Shown one piece after another: positions 15,835 through 24,484 of a stretch of DNA of 64,000 bases. The stretch is taken from assembly GCF_013112245.1 (NCBI RefSeq), contig NZ_WVRN01000001.1:1740501-1804500 (forward strand). Reading direction: 5' to 3'. This stretch comes from Ruegeria sp. HKCCD4315 (GTDB taxonomy: Bacteria > Pseudomonadota > Alphaproteobacteria > Rhodobacterales > Rhodobacteraceae). The notes under the pieces are model-generated. The model was given only the letters and a program-made list of their open reading frames with translations. It had not been told where the DNA came from and ran no database searches. The first letter of the stretch is position 1, and each line of letters opens with the position of its first letter. Position numbers and translations under genes: made by a program.

Positions 15835-17499
15835 ATGTATCGCTACTCCGAGTTTGACACAGCTTTTTTGGCAGAGCGCAACAAGCAGTTCCGCGCGCAG
15901 GTCGAGCGTCGTATCGACGGCTCACTGACTGAGGATGAGTTCAAACCCCTGCGCCTGATGAACGGCCTGTATCTGCAGCTGCATGCTTACATGCTGCGGG
16001 TCGCCATTCCGTACGGCACCCTGTCCAGCGCGCAGATGCGCCAGCTGGCCTTGCTGGCCGAAAAGTGGGACAAAGGCTATGGCCATTTCACCACCCGTCA
16101 GAACATTCAGTACAACTGGCCCAAGCTGAACGACGTGCCAGATATGCTGGACGCGCTGGCCGAGGTTGGCATGCACGCCATTCAGACCTCGGGCAACACC
16201 ATCCGCAACGTGACAGCAGATCACTTTGCCGGTGCCGCCGCGGATGAGATCGCTGACCCGCGCCCTTACGCAGAACTGCTGCGCCAGTGGTCGACCGACC
16301 ACCCGGAGTTCCAGTTCATGCCGCGTAAATTTAAGATCGCCATCACCGGCAGCGAAAACGACCGCGCCGTGATCAAAGCACACGACATCGGCCTGCAACT
16401 GGTTGAGCGTGATGGTGTTCTGGGCGCGCGCGTGATCGTGGGCGGCGGACTGGGCCGGACCCCAATGATCGGCAAGGAACTTTCCGAATTCGTCGCGTTT
16501 GACGACCTGCTGGCCTACCTCGAAGCCACCGTTTCGGTTTGGAACCAGATCGGCCGCCGCGACAACAAATACAAGGCGCGCATCAAGATCACCGTGCATG
16601 AGCACGGTATCGATGCCATCCGCGCCAAGGTCAACGAGCGTTTCCTGCAGGTTCGCCCGCAGTTCAAAGGTGCCGACATGGCGCTGCTGGAAGAAATCAA
16701 GGGCCACTTTGCTGCCCCTGCCTTCCGCGAAGGTTCGGTTGCGTCGTTCGAAAGCGCCTACACCAACGATCCGGTTTTCCGTTCGTGGGTCGACACCAAT
16801 ATCGCACCGCACAAAAACGCGGACCACGCGATCGTTACGATCTCGATCAAGAAACATGGCGCGACGCCGGGCGATGCGACTGCCGAGCAGATGCGCGTGA
16901 TGGCCGATCTGGCCAAAGAGTTCGCCTATGACGAGCTGCGCATCAGCCACGAGCAGAATGTGATCCTGCCGCATGTCCACAAGTCGGACCTGCCTGCGAT
17001 CCATGCAAAGCTGAAAGAGTACGAACTGGCGACCGCCAATATCGGCCTGATCAGCGACATCATTGCCTGCCCCGGCATGGACTACTGCGCGCTGGCAACG
17101 GCCCGCTCGATCCCCGTGGCGCAGGAAATCGCAACGCGTTTCGAAGACCTGAAGCTGGAGCATGATATTGGCCACCTGAAGATCAAAATCTCGGGCTGCA
17201 TCAATGCATGTGGCCACCACCATGTGGGCCACATCGGCATCCTGGGCCTGGATCGTGCAGGCGTCGAGAATTACCAGATCACTCTGGGTGGCGACGCGAC
17301 TGAAACCGCTGCAGTCGGCGACCGCACAGGCCCAGGATTTGCCTATGATGAAATCGTGCCGGCAGTGGAACGCATCGTCGACACATACCTGACCCAGCGG
17401 GAGAGCGCTGAAGAAACCTTCCTGGAGACCTACCGCCGCGTCGGTATGGCTCCGTTCAAGGCCGCTCTCTACCCCGAGGCTCAGGCGAATGCCGCTTGA
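15835..17499 (+). CDS. cysI: assimilatory sulfite reductase hemoprotein (nitrite/sulfite reductase family)
   Basis: This 554-residue cytosolic enzyme reduces sulfite to sulfide using six electrons. It contains the two-fold ferredoxin-like repeat and the siroheme/[4Fe-4S] ligands in CPGMDYC (Cys-x5-Cys) and CINAC (Cys-x3-Cys), followed by GHHHVGHIGILG. The N-terminal parachute domain holds RLMNGLYLQ. It lies between siroheme synthesis and APS reductase genes, which favours sulfite over nitrite as substrate. There is no flavoprotein CysJ; the ferredoxin-NADP reductase downstream may be the electron source. Its 3' end overlaps cysH by 11 bases. Confidence 0.94.
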   Translation: MYRYSEFDTAFLAERNKQFRAQVERRIDGSLTEDEFKPLRLMNGLYLQLHAYMLRVAIPYGTLSSAQMRQLALLAEKWDKGYGHFTTRQNIQYNWPKLNDVPDMLDALAEVGMHAIQTSGNTIRNVTADHFAGAAADEIADPRPYAELLRQWSTDHPEFQFMPRKFKIAITGSENDRAVIKAHDIGLQLVERDGVLGARVIVGGGLGRTPMIGKELSEFVAFDDLLAYLEATVSVWNQIGRRDNKYKARIKITVHEHGIDAIRAKVNERFLQVRPQFKGADMALLEEIKGHFAAPAFREGSVASFESAYTNDPVFRSWVDTNIAPHKNADHAIVTISIKKHGATPGDATAEQMRVMADLAKEFAYDELRISHEQNVILPHVHKSDLPAIHAKLKEYELATANIGLISDIIACPGMDYCALATARSIPVAQEIATRFEDLKLEHDIGHLKIKISGCINACGHHHVGHIGILGLDRAGVENYQITLGGDATETAAVGDRTGPGFAYDEIVPAVERIVDTYLTQRESAEETFLETYRRVGMAPFKAALYPEAQANAA

Positions 17500-18250
17500 C
17501 CTGATCCAGACGGAACTGGGCAAAGATCGCAGCGAGCTGACCGAAAAAGTCGAAACGCTGAACGCCCGGTTCCGACACCACAGTGCGCATGACGTCATGC
17601 ACGGCGCGCTGGAGGAAATTGACAAATTGGCTTTGGTCTCAAGCTTTGGGGCTGAGTCGGTTGTGTTGCTGCACATGGCCGCGGTGGTCGACAAGATGAC
17701 CCCGGTGCTGTTCGTAGACACGCAGATGCTGTTCACCGAAACGCTGGAGTACCAGCAGGAGGTCAGCGAGCGTCTGGGCCTGAAGAATGTCCAAATCATT
17801 CGTACAGATGATGAGGATGTTCAGCGTGACGACCCTTATGGTGCGTTACGTCTGCGGGATACGGATGCGTGCTGCAACCTGCGCAAGACTTTCCCGCTGC
17901 AAAAGGCTCTGACGGGCTATTGCGGCTGGATCACCGGGCGCAAACGGTTTCAGTCGGGCACTCGCGCCGCGCTTGACTTCTTTGAGGTCGAGGACGGCAC
18001 GGGCCGGATCAAGGTTAACCCGCTGGCCCATTGGGCGCGCGAAGACGTGCGCGCCTACATGGAAGAAAACAACCTGCCCCGGCATCCGCTGGTGGCCAAA
18101 GGATACCCTTCGATCGGCTGTGCGCCCTGCACCTCGCCGGTCAAAGAGGGCGAAGACCCCCGCGCCGGGCGCTGGCGCGACCAGAACAAGGAAGAATGCG
18201 GCATCCATTTTGTCGATGGCAAGATGATGCGCGCCGGAGAGAAAACATGA
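17489..18250 (+). CDS. cysH: assimilatory adenylylsulfate (APS) reductase
   Basis: The 253-residue protein belongs to the PAPS/APS reductase family with a PP-loop-like site (LVSSFGAESVVLLHM). It carries the cysteine pairs CC (in DACCNLRK) and CAPC, which ligate a [4Fe-4S] cluster and mark it as an APS rather than a PAPS reductase, and the C-terminal nucleophile in ECGIH. It makes sulfite for CysI. It overlaps cysI by 11 bases and the DUF934 gene by four bases, so the three are co-translated. Confidence 0.94.
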   Translation: MPLDLIQTELGKDRSELTEKVETLNARFRHHSAHDVMHGALEEIDKLALVSSFGAESVVLLHMAAVVDKMTPVLFVDTQMLFTETLEYQQEVSERLGLKNVQIIRTDDEDVQRDDPYGALRLRDTDACCNLRKTFPLQKALTGYCGWITGRKRFQSGTRAALDFFEVEDGTGRIKVNPLAHWAREDVRAYMEENNLPRHPLVAKGYPSIGCAPCTSPVKEGEDPRAGRWRDQNKEECGIHFVDGKMMRAGEKT

Positions 18251-18654
18251 ACGTAATCGTAACGGATGAGGGCTTTTCGCCCGATGACTGGACCGACGGC
18301 TTTGTCACTCTGGACGATGCCGCCAATGATGTGGTCGCGCTGGACGTCGCTTCGGACACCGACCCGAATGAATTGATAGACCGTTTGGGCAGTGCCAAGA
18401 TGGTGCGCGTCGATTTCCCGTCCTCAGCGGATGGACGCGGCTTTACCATTGCACGCGTCCTGCGCCTGAAAGGCTACACAGGCCGCCTGCGCGCCAAAGG
18501 CAACGTGCTGGCGGACCAATACGCCATGGCCCGCCGCTGCGGTTTCGATGAGGTCGAAATTGATCACGCCCTTGCGGATCGTCAGCCCGAAGATCAGTGG
18601 TTGGCGCGTTCCAAATGGCAAGACAACAACTATCAGGCCCGCTTGCGCGGCTGA
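18247..18654 (+). CDS. DUF934 protein of the sulfur operon
   Basis: The 135-residue protein starts in an ATGA overlap with the cysH stop; a longer frame reading back to 18031 overlaps cysH and is not used. It is a DUF934 member, a small family found almost only beside assimilatory sulfite reductase genes. Visible features are an acidic N-terminus (VIVTDEGFSPDDW) and a basic central motif (DFPSSADGRGFTIARVLRLKG, of which the SSADGRG part is conserved). No catalytic activity is established; it probably helps sulfite reduction. It is the last gene of the tight block; a hairpin with CCCCTTTT (18680-18702) follows. Confidence 0.82.
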   Translation: MNVIVTDEGFSPDDWTDGFVTLDDAANDVVALDVASDTDPNELIDRLGSAKMVRVDFPSSADGRGFTIARVLRLKGYTGRLRAKGNVLADQYAMARRCGFDEVEIDHALADRQPEDQWLARSKWQDNNYQARLRG

Positions 18655-18757
18655 CACCGCCATCGCCAGCTTGTGATGTAAGGGGGCAATCTGTCCCCTT
18701 TTCCTGACTTGGATCAAAGATTAAACGGAGATGTCGGTTTAGCTGACCGGCAGTGAA

Positions 18758-19594
18758 ATGATGACAGAGATGAAATCCGTGAGTGAAGCAACCGCCGTTA
18801 AGGCCCCCGTTCTGCCAGATGCCCAGACTGTCACCGAGGTGACGCACTGGACTGATAGCCTGTTCTCGTTCAAGGTCTCGCGCCCGGCCTCGCTGCGCTT
18901 TCGTTCGGGTGAGTTTGTGATGATCGGCCTTTTGGGTGATAACGGCAAACCGTTGCTGCGCGCCTATTCGATTGCTTCGCCGTCCTGGGACGAAGAGTTG
19001 GAGTTCTATTCGATCAAGGTTCAGAACGGCCCGCTGACTTCGAAACTGCAACACATCAAGCCCGGCGATCAGATCATCCTGCGCCCCAAGCCGGTTGGTA
19101 CGCTGGTGCATGACGCCCTGCTGCCCGGCAAACGCCTGTGGTTCTTTGCCACCGGCACCGGCTTTGCACCTTTTGCCTCGCTGCTGCGTGAACCGCAGAC
19201 CTATGAGGATTATGACGAGGTCATCATCACCCACACCTGCCGCGAAGTTGCTGAACTGGAGTATGGCCGTCAGCTGATCGAAAACATCCGTCAGGACGAA
19301 CTGCTGGCTGAGCTGATGGGCGAAGGGTTTGCGGACAAAATCCGCTACTACCCGACCACTACCCGGGAAGACAGCCCCAAAATGGGCCGTATCACCACCC
19401 TGCTTCAGGACGGCACCGTGTTTGAAGATCTGGGCATCGAAGGCGGCATCAAGCCTGAAACCGACCGCGCGATGGTTTGTGGATCGTTGGCCTTCAACCT
19501 GGATATCAAGGAAATCCTCGAAGGGTTCGGCCTGCGCGAAGGTGCAAATTCCGACCCGAAGGAATTCGTGATCGAAAAAGCCTTTGTTGGGTAA
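18758..19594 (+). CDS. fpr: ferredoxin-NADP+ reductase
   Basis: The 278-residue flavoprotein is of the bacterial FPR type. It has the FAD motif RAYSIAS (about residues 67-73), the NADP-binding segment WFFATGTGFAPFASLLRE, and the C-terminal aromatic-poor ending typical of subclass I FPRs in Rhodobacter (FVIEKAFVG). It moves electrons between NADPH and ferredoxin or flavodoxin, and its placement 100 bp after the sulfite-reduction block suggests it can feed CysI, though in Rhodobacter it is also linked to oxidative-stress defence. The start could also be 18761 or 18770. Confidence 0.93.
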   Translation: MMTEMKSVSEATAVKAPVLPDAQTVTEVTHWTDSLFSFKVSRPASLRFRSGEFVMIGLLGDNGKPLLRAYSIASPSWDEELEFYSIKVQNGPLTSKLQHIKPGDQIILRPKPVGTLVHDALLPGKRLWFFATGTGFAPFASLLREPQTYEDYDEVIITHTCREVAELEYGRQLIENIRQDELLAELMGEGFADKIRYYPTTTREDSPKMGRITTLLQDGTVFEDLGIEGGIKPETDRAMVCGSLAFNLDIKEILEGFGLREGANSDPKEFVIEKAFVG

Positions 19595-19697
19595 TTCCAA
19601 TTTGCGTTCGGGGCTTTCCGGCTCTGAACGCGAAGAATGCCCGATAAAACAAGTTTTTTCACATCATCCTGTATTTATGCCGCTTGAAGTGCGGCGC

Positions 19698-19719
19698 AGC
19701 CCGGTTTAAATTCCGGGCT
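19698..19719 (+). promoter_or_regulatory. hairpin in the infC leader
   Basis: A perfect 7-bp stem (AGCCCGG / CCGGGCT) around an eight-base AT loop ends 18 bases before the infC Shine-Dalgarno. It has no U-run, so it is more likely a leader structure than a terminator. A second, weaker inverted repeat (GCGTTC...GAACGC) lies about 70 bp upstream of it. Confidence 0.45.
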
Positions 19720-19751
19720 CGAAATTCTGCAATTATCAAAGGAATGAACCC

Positions 19752-20300
19752 ATAGCTCGCAGACCTCACAACGCGCCGCCTCAACGAGAAACCGGCCCGC
19801 GCGTCAATGACAGAATCCGTGCCCCCGAAATTCGCCTGATTGGTGCCGAAGGTGAAAATGTCGGGGTGGTTCATCCCGCCAAAGCCATGCAACTTGCGGC
19901 CGATGCCGGCCTTGACCTTGTCGAGATCTCGCCCAATGCGAACCCGCCGGTCTGCAAGATCATGGATTTCGGCAAATACAAATACGAACAGCAAAAACGC
20001 GAAAGCGAAGCCCGCAAGAAGCAAAAAGTCATCGAGGTGAAAGAGGTCAAATTCCGGCCCAACACCGATACCCATGACTACGACGTCAAGATGAAGAACG
20101 TCGTCAAGTTTCTTGAGAAAGGTGACAAGGTCAAAGTCACGCTACGGTTCCGCGGACGTGAAATGGCGCACCAGAATCTGGGGCGCGAATTGTTGGAGCG
20201 TGTGGCCGAGGACATCAAGGAAATCGGCAAGGTTGAAAACATGCCGAAGATGGAAGGCCGTCAGATGATCATGATGATCGGCCCGCTTCCCCAGAAATAA
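19752..20300 (+). CDS. infC: translation initiation factor IF-3 with AUA start codon
   Basis: IF-3 binds the 30S subunit and proofreads start codons. The C-terminal part is obvious ([38 protein letters not shown]). The reading frame continues upstream without any ATG, GTG or TTG that would give a full N-terminus; the conserved start [19 protein letters not shown] begins right after an ATA codon at 19752, which sits eight bases after a strong AAAGGA. The ATG at 19744 is out of use because it meets TAG after three codons. E. coli infC uses AUU, which allows IF-3 to repress its own translation; AUA here should act the same way. Gives 182 residues. Confidence 0.93.
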   Translation: MARRPHNAPPQRETGPRVNDRIRAPEIRLIGAEGENVGVVHPAKAMQLAADAGLDLVEISPNANPPVCKIMDFGKYKYEQQKRESEARKKQKVIEVKEVKFRPNTDTHDYDVKMKNVVKFLEKGDKVKVTLRFRGREMAHQNLGRELLERVAEDIKEIGKVENMPKMEGRQMIMMIGPLPQK

Positions 20301-20325
20301 GCCAAACACAGGCTGCAAGATCACA

Positions 20326-20354
20326 GGCTCTCGCTGGATTGGCGAGAGCCTTTT
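20326..20354 (+). terminator. infC rho-independent terminator
   Basis: A 9-bp stem (GGCTCTCGC / GCGAGAGCC) with a seven-base loop is followed by TTTT, 26 bases after the infC stop. It also lies at the end of the convergent aminotransferase gene. Confidence 0.85.
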
Positions 20355-20368
20355 GGTTTCTACAACTG

Positions 20369-21685
20369 TTAGATGACCGCGTTCAAAGCCCGCCGCAATT
20401 TGCCGACAAGTTCGTCAATCTGCGCGTCTTCGATGATGAACGGAGGTGCCAGTAGAATGTGATCCCCGTTTCGCCCATCCCGTGTCCCCGCCATGGGGTA
20501 ACAGATCAAGCCTTCAGCCATTGCAGCCTTTTTCACCTTTCCGGCGATGCCCAGGGACGGATCGAACGGAGCTTTGGTACCCCGATCCGACACAAGTTCG
20601 ATCCCGCGGAAGAGGCCCCGCCCGCGCAGATCGCCAACATTTGCGTGCTGTCCAAACGCTGCCTCAAGGGCCGAATGCACTTTGTCTCCCATGACCCCGG
20701 CGCGGGCTGGCAAGTCTCGGTCCGTCAGCTCACGGACCACCGCGAGCGCAGCGGCTGTGGCAACCGGGTGACCGATATAGGTGTGCCCATGTTGGAAAAA
20801 CCCTGACCCATCCCGAATAGCATCATAGATCGCACCAGTGCACAGCATGGCTCCGATCGGTTGATATCCGGCCCCTAAGCCTTTGGCGATGCACAGTATA
20901 TCAGGCTCGATGCCGTCATGATCGCAGGCAAACAGGTGACCTGTACGCCCCATGCCACACATTACCTCATCCAGGATCAACAGCACCCCGTATTGGTCGC
21001 AGATTTCTCGGATACGTTTGAAATACCCTTCAACCGCCGGAACCGCGCCGAGCGTTGCACCAACCACCGGTTCCGCCATGAACGCCATGACAGTCTCGGG
21101 GCCCAGGCGCAGGATTTCGACCTCTAGCTCGTTGGCAACGCGCTGACCATAGTCAAAGCTGCTTTCGCCCTCGGGTTTTTCGGCATATTCATAACAGGCC
21201 GAAATATGGGTCATCTCGATCAGCATGGGCGCGAACTGAGCACGCCTCCAGGCGTTGCCCCCGGCAGACAAAGCGCCCAGCGTGTTGCCGTGGTAGCTTT
21301 GTTTTCGCGCGATGACATGCCGACGCTCTGGCTGACCGATTTCAAGGAAATACTGACGTGCCAGTTTGATCGCCGCCTCGGTTGCCTCAGACCCGCCCGA
21401 TACGAAATAGACCCTGTCCAAATCGCCCGGCGCATGCTGGATCAACAGATCCGCCAGCGCCTCAGCCGGTTCAGAGGTCATGAAACCGCTGTGGGCAAAG
21501 GCGATCTGTTCCACCTGTTCTTGAACCGCGCGGATCACTGCAGGGTTGGAATGCCCCAGGCAAGACACGGCCGCGTCACCGCAGTCCAGATACCGCTTGC
21601 CTTGCGCGTCGATCAGATAGCACCCATCCCCACCTGCTGCGATGGGCAGATCCGATTTGGTGTGGCGCGGGAATACGTGACTCAT
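20369..21685 (-). CDS. class III (omega/beta-amino acid type) aminotransferase
   Basis: The 438-residue PLP enzyme has the class III pattern: LDCGDAAVSCLGHSNP near the N-terminus, the phosphate-binding SGGSEATEAAIK, the LLILDEVMCGMGRTG segment with the PLP-ring aspartate, and the Schiff-base lysine in CIAKGLGAGYQPIGA. Members transaminate omega- or beta-amino acids or amines with pyruvate or glyoxylate. It starts inside the stop codon of the BKACE gene (ATGA), so the two act together. If it deaminates a beta-amino acid, the beta-keto product would be a natural BKACE substrate. Exact substrate unknown. Confidence 0.9.
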   Translation of the reverse strand: MSHVFPRHTKSDLPIAAGGDGCYLIDAQGKRYLDCGDAAVSCLGHSNPAVIRAVQEQVEQIAFAHSGFMTSEPAEALADLLIQHAPGDLDRVYFVSGGSEATEAAIKLARQYFLEIGQPERRHVIARKQSYHGNTLGALSAGGNAWRRAQFAPMLIEMTHISACYEYAEKPEGESSFDYGQRVANELEVEILRLGPETVMAFMAEPVVGATLGAVPAVEGYFKRIREICDQYGVLLILDEVMCGMGRTGHLFACDHDGIEPDILCIAKGLGAGYQPIGAMLCTGAIYDAIRDGSGFFQHGHTYIGHPVATAAALAVVRELTDRDLPARAGVMGDKVHSALEAAFGQHANVGDLRGRGLFRGIELVSDRGTKAPFDPSLGIAGKVKKAAMAEGLICYPMAGTRDGRNGDHILLAPPFIIEDAQIDELVGKLRRALNAVI

Positions 21686-22455
21686 GTTCTGGCCTTTCCA
21701 AGCAGTTCAACCAAAGCCGCGACCGAAGCCGCATTATCCGCCCACGGCGTGCCATCCGGCCCCGTCAGGCTATTTTCAAATCCAACGCGCACATCACCCC
21801 CGCGCCGCGCTGCTTCGGCCAGACAGGCGTGTTCTTGTGTGCCAAACGCGCAGACCATCCAATGGTTTTGACAGTTCGGGAAGGCATCCAGATCTGCCGG
21901 TACAGATTGCTGACCGTCGCTATAGCGTCCCAGAACAAACAGCCGGTCCGTCTGATCCTTACGGACAATGTCATCCTGCTGCCACTGGTCCAACAGCCGA
22001 GCGTCTTCCGCATCGTACAGAATATGCTGCACCCGCGTTCCCTGATCAGCGCAGAGCGCATAGACACGCGGTGCAAGGTTGGGGTCGCGCGCAATCTCTC
22101 GTACCGAAATCGAGGCCCAGTCTGGACGCACCTGCTCCAAGCAGGCCAGCTGCGCGGGAACGTCAAATATCCCTGCCGCTTCGGTTGTGATTTGAACATC
22201 CAATCCCGGCGCGATGCGGCGCAATTCGGCGATCGTTTCCAGATATGATCCAGCGTCCAGCGAGTGCTGACCCTTCGCGTCCCGTACATGAACATGAATG
22301 CCCTGCGCCCCTGTAAGGTGGCAGGCCCGCGCAGTTTTGACGATCTGATCTATCGTGACCGGCAGGGCAGGATGATCTGCTGCAGTTCGCCGCGCGCCAT
22401 TGGGCGCGACTAGAATATAGAGGGTTTTGTTGTCGTCGGCAGGGATGGGATTCAT
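21682..22455 (-). CDS. BKACE family beta-keto acid cleavage enzyme (DUF849)
   Basis: The 257-residue TIM-barrel protein has the zinc-binding HVH motif (GIHVHVRDAKGQHSLD region) and the C-terminal VRVGFENSL segment of the BKACE family. These enzymes condense a beta-keto acid with acetyl-CoA to give acetoacetate and a new acyl-CoA; the founding member acts on 3-keto-5-aminohexanoate in lysine fermentation, while others accept a wide range of beta-keto acids. The start at 22455 follows AAGGAA; a longer frame to 22482 lacks one. It is coupled to the aminotransferase and divergent from an RpiR regulator. At 257 residues it is shorter than the usual ~270-310. Confidence 0.88.
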   Translation of the reverse strand: MNPIPADDNKTLYILVAPNGARRTAADHPALPVTIDQIVKTARACHLTGAQGIHVHVRDAKGQHSLDAGSYLETIAELRRIAPGLDVQITTEAAGIFDVPAQLACLEQVRPDWASISVREIARDPNLAPRVYALCADQGTRVQHILYDAEDARLLDQWQQDDIVRKDQTDRLFVLGRYSDGQQSVPADLDAFPNCQNHWMVCAFGTQEHACLAEAARRGGDVRVGFENSLTGPDGTPWADNAASVAALVELLGKART

Positions 22456-22520
22456 CTGTTCTTTCCTTGTACAAGGGTGCACCTAGACCCCACTCCATTC
22501 GTTTTCAATTTACCCCATAG

Positions 22521-22534
22521 AAAACATATGTTTT
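22521..22534. promoter_or_regulatory. palindrome in the BKACE/rpiR intergenic gap
   Basis: A perfect 14-bp palindrome, AAAACATATGTTTT, lies in the 89-bp divergent gap, ten bases before the regulator start codon and about 65 bp from the BKACE start. Its position suits an operator for the RpiR protein; binding is inferred. Confidence 0.5.
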
Positions 22535-22544
22535 TATTTTAGCC

Positions 22545-23444
22545 ATGACCCCTACCCTGATGGCACTCACGGATCAGTTAAGGCGCGAGATCGATCAGAT
22601 GCCTGCGCAAATGCAGGTCGCGGCGAAGTATGTTGTCGATCATCCTGGCGACTTTGGGCTGAACCCAATCCGCGAAACCGCCGACAGGATCGGCATCAGT
22701 TCAAACGTGTTGGTACGGCTTGCACAGCGCATGGGCTTTGACAGCTTCGATGCTTTTCGCCAACCGTTTCGCCGCGCCTTGACAACGGACAGCGAAGACC
22801 GGCTGGGGCAAGGCTGGTTAGAAGCTTCGGCGGGGCAAGACCCGTTTCATCTGGCGCAAGTCAAATTCGCTCAGAACGAGATGAATGTTGTTTCGCGATC
22901 CCTGCGCCTGATGGATCCGCATCTGACGCAACACGCCATCGGGCACATGGTTTCCGCGCGGCGCTGTTACGTTACCGCGACCCGGTCCAGCCACGCCCTG
23001 GCCTATTACTTTCACTACGCAGGCCGCATGGCCCATCCCGGATTGCAACTGGTGCCCCGCCACATGGGGTCAGCTATCGACGATTTAGTCGAGGCCACAG
23101 ATGAAGATTGTTTGTTTGCCATCACCGTCCATCCCTATTCCGCCGACACAATCCAGTCGATGCGATTTGCTCGTGACAGGTCCATGCGCATCGTGTTGCT
23201 GTCGGACAGCGAGGTGATCGCACCCGGGGTTGAACCGGATGTGGTTCTGCCTGTCAGCACCCGGACATTGCACCCATTCTCAAGCTTTTCCGGCGCGATG
23301 GCCGTGTTGGAATGTTTGCTCGGGCATCTTTTTGAGGCCAGCGGCAAAGAGGCCCGGGACCGCGTGGAACAGTATCAAAAAGCAAGGGAAGACACGGGCG
23401 CCTATTGGCGGCCCGGTGTTTTGCCAAAGCTCAGGAAGCCCTAA
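22545..23444 (+). CDS. MurR/RpiR-family transcriptional regulator
   Basis: The 299-residue protein has an N-terminal RpiR helix-turn-helix (MPAQMQVAAKYVVDHP, RETADRIGISSNVLVRLAQRMGF; residues ~18-75) and a C-terminal SIS-like domain (about 120-270) which usually binds a phosphosugar or other small metabolite. It is divergent from the BKACE-aminotransferase pair, so it most likely controls that pathway. In roseobacters this family also regulates the breakdown of amino-sulfonates and other nitrogen compounds. The ligand cannot be predicted. Confidence 0.88.
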   Translation: MTPTLMALTDQLRREIDQMPAQMQVAAKYVVDHPGDFGLNPIRETADRIGISSNVLVRLAQRMGFDSFDAFRQPFRRALTTDSEDRLGQGWLEASAGQDPFHLAQVKFAQNEMNVVSRSLRLMDPHLTQHAIGHMVSARRCYVTATRSSHALAYYFHYAGRMAHPGLQLVPRHMGSAIDDLVEATDEDCLFAITVHPYSADTIQSMRFARDRSMRIVLLSDSEVIAPGVEPDVVLPVSTRTLHPFSSFSGAMAVLECLLGHLFEASGKEARDRVEQYQKAREDTGAYWRPGVLPKLRKP

Positions 23445-23482
23445 CAACCTGGCTGCGTCGCGGCCCGCGCGCAGCTATTCGG

Positions 23483-24484
23483 CTAGGTTTTCCGTTTAGC
23501 ACGGGGCTGCGGTCTGGTCGGGATTTCCTTTAGAAGCCCGCCAACCCCCATCGCTGCAATGTCTGCACCCCTAGTCTCAATTCCACACGCGATTCTGGAT
23601 AGAACCCAATCGGCACCGTTCAACGCCGGAGAGCGCGCGCAACCGGGCAATCCAATCACCGGGCGATCTTGCAAGGCGCCCAAAAACAAGAGGTTTCCCG
23701 GATCCACCGGCATTCCAAAGCGATCCACCTGCCCGCCAGCCAGACGCACAGCCGACGGTGCTACATCTTCAGTGTCCGACGTCGCAGACCCTGTCAGGAT
23801 CATCAGCACATCCCCATCGCTTTGCGAGACTGCTTCGGCCAGAGCTTCGACCCGGTGCGGAACGATCTGCACATCACACAGGTTCATATCCAGCAACTCG
23901 ACCCGCCCTCGAATGGCGGCAATCCCTTTCTCATTTGATGGTCCGCCCGGAATGTCCGTCACGATCAGCCCGGCTGTTTGGTGAACCGGACGCGCCAAAC
24001 GTATTGCGCCCTGTGCCAAACCGGCGGCGCGTTGGACATCCTCTGCCGGCACAGCGTAAGAGATGACCTTGATGGTCGCCACCATACCACCTGGTCCCAT
24101 TTGCTGATGCTGGGGCACCGTGGCCACTGTGATCATCGGATTGACTTGGTTGAACCGCTCAAGCGCAGCGACATCCAAAACGGCCACCCCCGGTCCATCG
24201 GCCAAAAGGTTGACCCGCCCGGTAAACGCCTCGGTCACGCGCAGGTTGGCTGCGGCAGCATCAGGCGCAAGGGCTGCCGCCAAGTTACGTGCGGCCTCGT
24301 CCTCATGGCAGTCACCGGTATCAAGCTGTGCGACAATGACTTCGCTTAGACCAGCTTGCGTCAACTGCACGATATGTTCGGGCTGCAATGCCAGTCCCTT
24401 TCGCAGCTTGCGCCCACCTGCAGTGACCGAATGCGCCAGAATGGCCCCTTCGGCCTGCGCTACGGGAACCGGGCCAAACCTCAT
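23483..24484 (-). CDS. molybdopterin-binding (MoeA/MogA-like) protein without nucleotidyltransferase domain
   Basis: The 333-residue protein has a MoCF-binding domain (LIVTDIPGGPSNEKGIAAIRGR, ILTGSATSDTEDVAPSAV; about residues 165-300). In many alphaproteobacteria such proteins are fused at the C-terminus to a MobA/MocA-like nucleotidyltransferase; here the chain stops at RPQPRAKRKT, where that second domain would start. It is translationally coupled to the XdhC gene by a four-base overlap, so a role in fitting or modifying the molybdenum cofactor of a xanthine/CO dehydrogenase-type enzyme is likely. Confidence 0.85.
   Translation of the reverse strand: MRFGPVPVAQAEGAILAHSVTAGGRKLRKGLALQPEHIVQLTQAGLSEVIVAQLDTGDCHEDEAARNLAAALAPDAAAANLRVTEAFTGRVNLLADGPGVAVLDVAALERFNQVNPMITVATVPQHQQMGPGGMVATIKVISYAVPAEDVQRAAGLAQGAIRLARPVHQTAGLIVTDIPGGPSNEKGIAAIRGRVELLDMNLCDVQIVPHRVEALAEAVSQSDGDVLMILTGSATSDTEDVAPSAVRLAGGQVDRFGMPVDPGNLLFLGALQDRPVIGLPGCARSPALNGADWVLSRIACGIETRGADIAAMGVGGLLKEIPTRPQPRAKRKT

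Noticed and set aside
15922..17799. A 625-codon open frame antisense to cysI and cysH
   Set aside because: It has no recognisable domains and mirrors the codon pattern of the cysI/cysH genes, which have complete catalytic motifs.
18443..19600. A 385-codon minus-strand open frame opposite fpr
   Set aside because: It has no domain and overlaps the clear fpr and DUF934 genes; it is a GC-driven shadow.
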